64,000 bases of DNA from Azolla caroliniana (taxonomy: Eukaryota; Polypodiophyta): NCBI GenBank assembly GCA_043228905.1, contig JBHGNT010000006.1:1798001-1862000 (forward strand), in the 5' to 3' direction. Below the pieces are notes generated by a model. The model was given only the letters and a program-made list of their open reading frames with translations. It had not been told where the DNA came from and did no database searches. This document shows positions 57,092 through 64,000 of the stretch, in pieces (position 1 is the first letter of the stretch; every line of letters starts with the position of its first letter). Made by a program: the position numbers and the translations under genes.

Positions 57092-59258
57092 ATGGGTTCC
57101 TCTCCCTTCTTTCTTCTTGTGTTAGGATTACTGCTGTACACAATAACCGTAGCTCGATATATTACTACCGTCAATTCATCGATTCTGGATTACTCGGAGG
57201 ATGATCTTCGCTCAGAGATTCGTCTTCTGGCCCTGTTTGAGAGATGGAATCACAGGCATAACAAGCACTACCCTGCCTCTGCAAGTGAAGAGAAAGAGAA
57301 GAGGTTCAATATCTTCAAGAAGAACTTGTATCACATACATAACCACAATCACATGAATGTGGGCTCTTATTACAAGCTCGGCCTCACAAGGTTCGCTGAC
57401 CTTTCGAATGAAGAATTTAAGGCATCTTTCGGGTTCTTTGGTCTTCGGCTCAACAATTCCATGGAAGCTCGCAAAGCATTGAGCCTTTGGCGATTAGAAT
57501 ACCCAAAGGCAGGAGCCAATGAGGTTTGCAGAGGCAACGAGATACCCTCATCCTACGATTGGAGAGAGCGAGGGGTTGTCTCAGACATCAAGGATCAGGG
57601 CAGTTGTGGTGAGTCGCTTCTTCTTCTTCATCATCTAAATTATGCTTAGTAGAATATCTAGACTACTGCTCCCTTGATTATACCACATTTGAGAATACCA
57701 TTACATTGATCGATGTTCCATCTGCTATTTGCCCATATATATATGTTGTGGATGGATCTGAACTAATATTCTGCTCTTTCAGGTAGCTGTTGGGCCTTTG
57801 CGACTATCTCAGCGATAGAATCGGTGAATGCCATCAGGACCGGACAGCTCGTGAGGCTCTCAGAGCAAGAACTGGTGAGTTGTGATCGTTCCAACTATGG
57901 CTGTGACGGTGGGGACATGGATCTTGCGATGGACTGGGTTCTTCGGAATGGGGGTGTAAATTCTGACTTCAATTATCCCTACACGAGCGCAGACAGTGAG
58001 GCAAGTTCTTGCCAATCCAATCAGGTAAAAGAAAAACCCCAAATTTGTCATCATTCTCTTTCCCATGGCTATGGTGAGCAATGAATGCTTACAGTGATGA
58101 GCCAATATCCATTGAATTAGCATTGACTGATTATACTAGCGAACTCTCCATAATTTCTGAATTATTTGCATGTAGTTGAATGAAAATGTGGTAAGGATCG
58201 ATAACTATGTGAATGTGGAGTCCTACGATGAAGATGCCCTTCTGTGTGCAACTTATCAGCAACCTGTGATTGTCAGTATCAATGCTGGAGAATACGATTT
58301 TCAGCTATATGCAGAGGTACACCACAAGATTCAAAAACACAAGTCGTACTAGTACTACCCGCAATTATTTTTTATTTTTTATTTTTCAAATCTTAGGCAG
58401 GCTGTTATGTTAGCAAATGGAAAATTTGTGGATGCAACTATATATCGCTATGTTTAAGTAAGGCGAAGAAGAAAATTTAGATTTAAGAGCAGGCGTAATT
58501 AATGTTAAGGATTGTGGCTAGGGTATCTTCGATGGCACATGCGCAGGCGAGCCAGAGGAGTTGAATCACGCGGTGGTGGTGGTGGGCTATGGCACATCAG
58601 GGGATGGGCTGGATTATTGGATAGTCAGGAATTCATGGGGTGCGGATTGGGGGGCGGGGGGATACAGTTACATGGTAAGGAACAGCGGGGCGAGGGAAGG
58701 GGTCTGCGGGATCAACAGCCAGGCCTCGTATCCACTCATTCAGCTCTCCACCACGACGCCGCCATCGCGCTTCTCTGAGCCTGAGCTTGAGCCTCCCGCC
58801 CCGTCTCCTCAGCCCGGCGGAGAGATTCCGCCTCCATCGCCATCGCCATCGCCTCCATCGCCTCCATCTCCGCCATCGCCGCCGGATACCAAATGCGACC
58901 GTTTCTTCTCGTGCCCGCCGCACCACACCTGTTGCTGCAGGTTCGAGTTCTTCGGGATCTGCCTGCTCTGGGGCTGCTGCGACTACCAGGCCGCCGTCTG
59001 CTGCGACGACGGCGATTCCTGCTGCCCTCTCGACTTCCCCATCTGCGATCTGTGGGAGGGTGTCTGCCTGCAGGTACGTACGTACTATCTCAGTATGTAC
59101 ATATGTATATACGTATATCTATATGTATGTATGAATCTACCCTCTACGTATTGTACCTATGTGTTGTACGTACGCACGCACGCATTTGTATCTCTGTATA
59201 CATATGTATGCGTATGTATGTATGTAACCATGTATGCATGTATGTAATGTAGTGTATT

Positions 59259-59289
<31 letters not shown>

Positions 59290-59303
59290 TTTATGTATGT
59301 ATG

Positions 59304-59334
<31 letters not shown>

Positions 59335-60071
59335 TTTATGTATGTATTGTATGTATGTATGTATGTAATTTATGTATGTATTGTATGTTTGTAACCATGT
59401 ATGTATACATATGTATGTATGTATGTATGTAATGTAGTGTATTTATGTAATTTATGTACGTACGTACGTATTTGTATCTCTGTACACATATGTATGTATG
59501 TAACCATGTATGTATACATATGCATGCATATGTAGGTGCGTAATAATGTATGTATGTATGTAATGTGATTTATGTATGTAATGTAGTGTATTTATGTATG
59601 TTTCTGGCCCCTATGGCAGACAGACTTATGAGCTAGGAACTTACGAGGACATTTCATCCTTGTAACATACTTACTTATGAGCTAGGAACTTACGAGGACA
59701 CATACTTGTATGTATGTATGTATGTAATGTAATTTATGTATGTATGTATGTAATTTATGTATGTAATGTAGTGTATTTATGTGTGTATGTTTGTGGCCCC
59801 TATGGCAGACAGACTTATGAGCTAGGAACTTACGAGGACATTTCATCCTTCGCCTCAAACATATGTATTAATAACGATGTGTATTTTGTCACTGAAGTGA
59901 TCAAAGCTATCAATAACAAGTGTGTTTCTTCTTTGTATGCACCTCGCTTTGTATCAGGACGATAGCCCCGTTTCTTTCGGAAACAAGGTTCCATTGTTGA
60001 AGCGTTCGAAGGCGAAATTTAGCAACCCATTAGGTTTTGATGACATGCTTTTGCCATTGGAGGATCAATGA
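57092..60071 (+). CDS. RD21-type papain-like cysteine protease with granulin domain
   Basis: Exons are 57092-57608, 57783-58024, 58176-58316, 58522-59073 and 59958-60071, giving 521 residues. A hydrophobic signal peptide (about 1-21, [19 protein letters not shown]) leads to an I29 inhibitory propeptide with an ERFNIN-type [18 protein letters not shown] and [12 protein letters not shown]. The C1A catalytic domain has oxyanion Q169, nucleophile C175 (GSCGSCWAF), H316 ([12 protein letters not shown]) and N337 (YWIVRNSWG). A Pro/Ser linker ([15 protein letters not shown]) precedes a Cys-rich granulin domain (about residues 416-484, with [20 protein letters not shown]). A separate last exon encodes a short tail ([16 protein letters not shown] onward). 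Family members act in the vacuole and ER bodies in senescence and immunity, and the granulin tail is removed during maturation. The third intron uses TAG|GG. Confidence 0.94.
58750..59073 (+). other. GC-rich linker and granulin-coding segment
   Basis: This part of protease exon 4 is far richer in G and C than its surroundings because of repeated ccatcgccatcg and ccgccatcg codons for Pro-Ser, followed by a high density of tgc codons for Cys. The contrast with the AT-rich introns on either side is abrupt. Confidence 0.8.
59074..59957. repeat. (TATG)n-dominated intron 4 of the protease, with a duplicated block
   Basis: Most of this intron is interrupted tgtatgtatgta microsatellite. Within it, the block ggcccctatggcagacagac followed by ttatgagctaggaacttacg occurs at about 59607 and about 59795, with a partial third copy near 59675. 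It separates the granulin exon from the last coding exon. Confidence 0.92.
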
Positions 60072-62467
60072 TATGTACTTGTGCACTCTTTCTTTACATG
60101 GCAATGAATAATGAATGAGGTAGATGATAATGAAAGGTGTTGCATATCCAAGCAGTGAATGCTATCCTCCCTCTATGCGACAATTGTATAAGTGCTTACT
60201 TCTTTACTATGTAATTAATTTGCATATTTTTCCCAAATGAATCAACTTGTCAATCAAAATGGACAAGGAAAAGTAATTTATTTTGAAAACACAATTTCAA
60301 CTTGCTAAACAATGGTGACTAAATGCGACCAATAATGATCATAGCTTAAATCCTTCATTTGAGTAATTAAGATGCATATTTTGGTCCCAAAATGAATCGA
60401 CATGTGAATCAAAATGGGAATGGAAAATTAATTGATGTAAAAAACACAATATTCCCTTCCTAAACATTGATGGTTAAGTCTTATTGATAATGATCATGAA
60501 AGTTGTTGCCAAAGTAAAGTTATTTGTAGAATGATATCAACATGTTAATCAAATTGAACAAGGATAAGTACTTGCTAAGAAAGAACACAAGTAGTAAATG
60601 CTTAGGAAGTCGTAGTTGTACACATGAGAAGCAAAGGGTCATGAAGTGTTTTATAGACAAAAAGGTACCCAATCGATTGCATGCTTATTGCGTGAGGACA
60701 TTCGAATATTTGTTTTTACAATTACCATGACTTAGGATTCATAATTGACATCAAAAGTAGGTAGCGGAAACATATTTTCGACTTATGGTTAGTACCTTTT
60801 GGGTCTCCAATGCCTCGTGACATCAAGGATGTCGTAGTAGTTAAAGACTTCATATTATTAGTAGTCAAATATCTTTAAATCATAAAAGAATAAGATAGGA
60901 GCGAAAATACATTGGGTATGGCAGCCACAAACTACATGAGGCCACAAATAAACTTTGTTTGCTTCCTAGTTGGAACCCTTGTGCGTCTCATCTATTAACT
61001 TGTTCCTTTATGAAACTTCTATATTCCATACACATATCAAAATGTTTTTTGCCATTGCTAGAATAGCATTTTGAGGAGATATGTAGTTGTGTGTGCAATG
61101 TGGAAAACAATGAGCCATACATTTGAAATGATTTTTACATACCAACAAGGTAGTTGTAAGTCTTGAGCAACAAATTGAGGTGGTATTTATCATGACAATT
61201 TTAGTTTTAGCTCATGCACAGTAAAGAAATGGCTTGCAACATTGACATTCACAACACATAAAAGTGATCATTACCGTGCGAAATTTTGTTAGGAGTAGGG
61301 AATTGATATTATTCTCTTACATAGGAGCAAAGAAAATATGATATTATGGGGTAAGTCTAGGTCCAATCGTGGGGTATGATTTCCTAAATTAAGAAACATG
61401 TCGGCATGAATGGAGCTTTGCCAAACTTGGCACCGTTAAGTATCATTCATTTTCTAATGTAATATTGTTGTTTATACCATGCAAATCATACTTCTAGTAA
61501 ACCCCAATAAAAGAACAAAAAATTGTACATTGTTGTTTGGTGCCTCCATGTGGGATTATCCAAGTTTGTCATTACTCACTATATTAAATGCCGCCTTTGA
61601 TGAAAATATCATAATTTAGTGGTGGAATTGCATGGATTGAAGAGAATTGGGTGATTGATTGAGAAAAAAGGATGAATAATTCAATCAACATCTAGGATGC
61701 TACATTCGAAAACTTATGTAAATTTATCTAAGAGTTGAGTCATGGTGACTAATGATTTGGGTATTACTTTTATGTATCAAAATGAATTATAGGATCCCAA
61801 GGTAAGAACATAAGCATGACGGAATAAACCATTGTAGAATGTTAGAGGTACAATAAAGTTACATATCATCATAGAAGAGTCGATGATATGCATGCATATG
61901 AAGGTACTCTCGTCTTTTAGAAATATCTCCCCTTCAATTGTATGCTCTAAAGGATACCCTAAACCCTAAACCCTAAACACAGGAAAAGTGAAAGACAATG
62001 TGGTTGCCCAAAAGCTTGTTAGTTTAGGTTTGCGGAAACCTAGTCACATGGATGGAGGAATCCCCTAAGAACAAAACACCACTCTTTTAAGTACCAGAGA
62101 TCATATGTGTCGTGCCATTGGCCGGGAAGATAAAAACCTACTGGTACAAGTCTTCTCGAAGGTAAGTATAAACAGAAGCGGAAGCTCGTGGATTGGCCTG
62201 ACCCATCACTAAAAATCCACATTTGTCGAGACTTTATCTAGGTCTAGCCAAGGAAAAGAAGGGTGGTATTGTCTTAGGCATATGAAATGTTGCGACACAA
62301 TATGATCAATGAATGTTTGTTTCCGTGAGAGCGAAGAGAGCAGCCTCCACACCAAAGACTAGATGGATCGGAGCCCAAGTTGCGATCCAATTCTATCTGT
62401 TTGTCTGTGTGTGCTCTGATGAAATTGCAGAATTCTACTGATAAATGTGTTTCGAATTCTAACACCA
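60072..62467. other. intergenic region
   Basis: No supportable gene. An interstitial telomere-type repeat, ccctaaaccctaaaccctaa, lies at 61957-61976. Other frames are short and unrecognised. No upstream PRP39 exons could be found here. Confidence 0.5.
61957..61977. repeat. short interstitial telomere-type repeat
   Basis: Three CCCTAAA units in tandem, opposite in orientation to the motif at 31741. Confidence 0.85.
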
Positions 62468-62807
62468 GAAGAAAAAGGCAGAATATGGTGCAACCAACTC
62501 GTCAGGCTCTGATGGAGAAACAGCGGAGGGTGTAGGATCAGAAGGTGAAGTCGATGGATCTAATGAGGTTTCTGTTGACAATAAAGGCTCCACCAAACCT
62601 GTTCTTACAGATGAAGAAAAGTTTGCCAAGTTTAATGAGGAAAGAGAGGAAATGTGTAAGGCAGCCAAAGAACAGGCTTCCAGAATCGTTGAGTACGAGT
62701 CAGCAATGCGAAGCCCTTACATCCATGTAAAACCTCTTGATGATGCCCAACTGGCAAACTGGCATAACTATCTGGACTTTATTGAGAAGGGAGGAGATTT
62801 TTCTAAG
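62468..62807 (+). pseudogene. isolated PRP39-like exon
   Basis: A single open exon with a 3' acceptor-like CAG before it and AAG|GTGACT after it encodes KKKAEYGATNSSGSDGETAE, an acidic/Ser-rich stretch, then EEKFAKFNEEREEMCKAAKE and KPLDDAQLANWHNYLDFIEK. The last part matches the HAT-repeat region of plant PRP39, a U1 snRNP-associated pre-mRNA splicing factor. No preceding or following PRP39 exons were found, and a PPR gene starts 54 bp later. It is most likely a gene fragment copied here. An intact gene with the PPR in an intron cannot be excluded because the window ends. Confidence 0.6.
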
Positions 62808-62860
62808 GTGACTTTTTTCATTGAACACTTACCTGAGTGTCAAGCCTATTGAAATAATCA

Positions 62861-64000
62861 ATGGGTGCATCAAGCCTATTGTTAGGTACTCCCCTGTGCC
62901 TACAAAATCAATCACATGAAAGGGGCTATGTGAACACATCATTCTCAGCAAACCTAGATACGTTGAATCTGGATACAATAAAAATCACTACTTGGGAATC
63001 ACTCTCTACTGAAGAGGTGATCAATTTCTTGGAAAAGAAGCATGTGGAACTACCCTCCATTAATGCCCTTTCAAAGATCTTGTATAAATGCAGAAAGGAA
63101 AAGGATATAGGTTATGCAAGGAGAGCGCACAATTATGTTCGGGAAAATGGTCTCGAATGTCATAAATTTCTTGGGAATTACCTCATCCCAATGTTTGTTG
63201 ATTGTGGGAGTTTAGGTGATGCTCAAGATGTGTTTGATCGATTGGTCTATCGGAACGAGTATGCTTGGTCTTCTCTTATCCATGGATATATTACATCTGG
63301 AGACGCCCAACGGGTACTTAACTTGTATGAACAAATGCAAAAAAATGGTGTCTATCCTAGTGCCTACACATTTTTAAGCTTGTTAAAGGCATGTATTAGA
63401 GTAAAGAGTGTGGAAAAAGGTTGGGAATTGCATAGTCAGATTGTTAACTCGGGATATGAAAGGAACCAACTTGTGGGTAATACTTTGGTGGATATGTATG
63501 CGAAATTTGGATCACTCCTGGAGGCTCAATGTGTGCTTATGAGGATCCCGACTCGAGATGTAGTATCCTGGACAGCATTGATAGGTGGCTATGCTGAACA
63601 TGGTCTCGATGAAGAAGTATTAATTTGTTTAGAGCAAATGAAGCTCGAGAATGTATCGCCAGATGCAGCTTTATACGTATGTAGCTTGAAGTCTTTTAGC
63701 AATGCTGGATCTGTAGCCAGAGGTAGGTATATACACTATGAGGTCATAAAAGTGGGATATGAAAATGACCTCCTGATTCAAAACATTCTGGTGGATATGT
63801 ATGCTAAATGTGGCTCATTGATAGATGCATGGGAAGTTTTTCAAAAAATGCCTTCAAGAAGTGTCATCTCATGGACTACTCTCATTGCTGGTCATGCTCG
63901 ATGTGGTGAATGTGAAATGGTCTTTCAGCTGTTCGAAGAAATGGTGGACGATGGCGTTCGTCCTAATGATACCACTTTCCTCATTCTTCTGTCAGTGTGT
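62861..64000 (+). CDS. PLS-class PPR protein, N-terminal part, runs off the window
   Basis: An uninterrupted frame starts at ATG 62861 (MGASSLLLGTPLCLQNQSHE), preceded in frame by TAA, and is open to the window edge (380 codons seen). After about 100 residues of leader, PPR motifs follow, such as GNYLIPMFVDCGSLGDAQDV, NEYAWSSLIHGYITSG, NTLVDMYAKFGSLLEAQCVL and RDVVSWTALIGGYAEHG. The arrangement of P, L and S motifs is the same as in the PPR gene at 51.9 kb, and the leader segments also look alike in style, which suggests paralogy. The C-terminal editing domain would lie beyond the window. A role in organelle RNA editing follows from the family only. Confidence 0.88.
   Translation, partial: MGASSLLLGTPLCLQNQSHERGYVNTSFSANLDTLNLDTIKITTWESLSTEEVINFLEKKHVELPSINALSKILYKCRKEKDIGYARRAHNYVRENGLECHKFLGNYLIPMFVDCGSLGDAQDVFDRLVYRNEYAWSSLIHGYITSGDAQRVLNLYEQMQKNGVYPSAYTFLSLLKACIRVKSVEKGWELHSQIVNSGYERNQLVGNTLVDMYAKFGSLLEAQCVLMRIPTRDVVSWTALIGGYAEHGLDEEVLICLEQMKLENVSPDAALYVCSLKSFSNAGSVARGRYIHYEVIKVGYENDLLIQNILVDMYAKCGSLIDAWEVFQKMPSRSVISWTTLIAGHARCGECEMVFQLFEEMVDDGVRPNDTTFLILLSVC

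Noticed and set aside
58633-58926. 97-residue minus-strand Arg/Trp-rich frame in the protease
   Set aside because: It is the antisense shadow of the Pro/Ser-coding linker on the plus strand.

Overview
This is a nuclear segment of a land plant. The evidence is plant-specific gene families (a type-B cytokinin response regulator, an RD21-type granulin protease, PLS-class PPR proteins), GT-AG introns throughout, AAACCCTAA telo-box motifs and plant transposons. The abundance of DYW-type PPR material (two ORFs and one relic) would suit an editing-rich, possibly seed-free lineage, but I cannot name the species. The sequence is AT-rich, with compound ACAT microsatellites in several places.

Layout. 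1-6.8 kb: gene-poor, with a PPR relic (about 2.54-2.86 kb), a copia-like LTR carrying a 54-bp minisatellite (2866-3623) and a possible LINE remnant. 6.8-15.9 kb: a 12-exon minus-strand BTB/POZ-BACK gene. 16.4-20.5 kb: intergenic. 20.5-24.5 kb: a complete 6-exon minus-strand type-B response regulator with a telo-box-rich, pyrimidine-rich upstream region to about 25.9 kb. 26-30.3 kb: intergenic, with a decayed Ty3/gypsy integrase piece. 30.3-38.75 kb: an approximately 8.4-kb Mutator-like (MULE) element with long terminal inverted repeats, a 9-bp target duplication, clusters of a GGTTGCCCAACC-type motif, a decayed SWIM-type transposase and a nested LTR-retrotransposon fragment. 39.0-49.6 kb: a 21-exon plus-strand NSF (SNARE-disassembling AAA ATPase) gene whose start codon is only about 250 bp from the MULE end. 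51.9-54.7 kb: an intronless DYW-type PPR gene. 57.1-60.1 kb: a 5-exon papain-like protease with a granulin domain. 62.4-62.8 kb: an isolated PRP39-like exon. 62.86 kb to the window edge: a second PPR gene, cut off.

The four multi-exon/intronless genes other than the edge PPR were assembled by hand from splice sites, and each gives an uninterrupted product of a sensible length (BTB 892 aa, response regulator 619 aa, NSF 738 aa, protease 521 aa). The genes are ordinary independent plant housekeeping or regulatory genes (ubiquitin-ligase adaptor, cytokinin transcription factor, vesicle fusion, organelle RNA editing, vacuolar proteolysis). I see no shared pathway. The least ordinary object is the MULE with its repeated subterminal motif, sitting in the NSF promoter.
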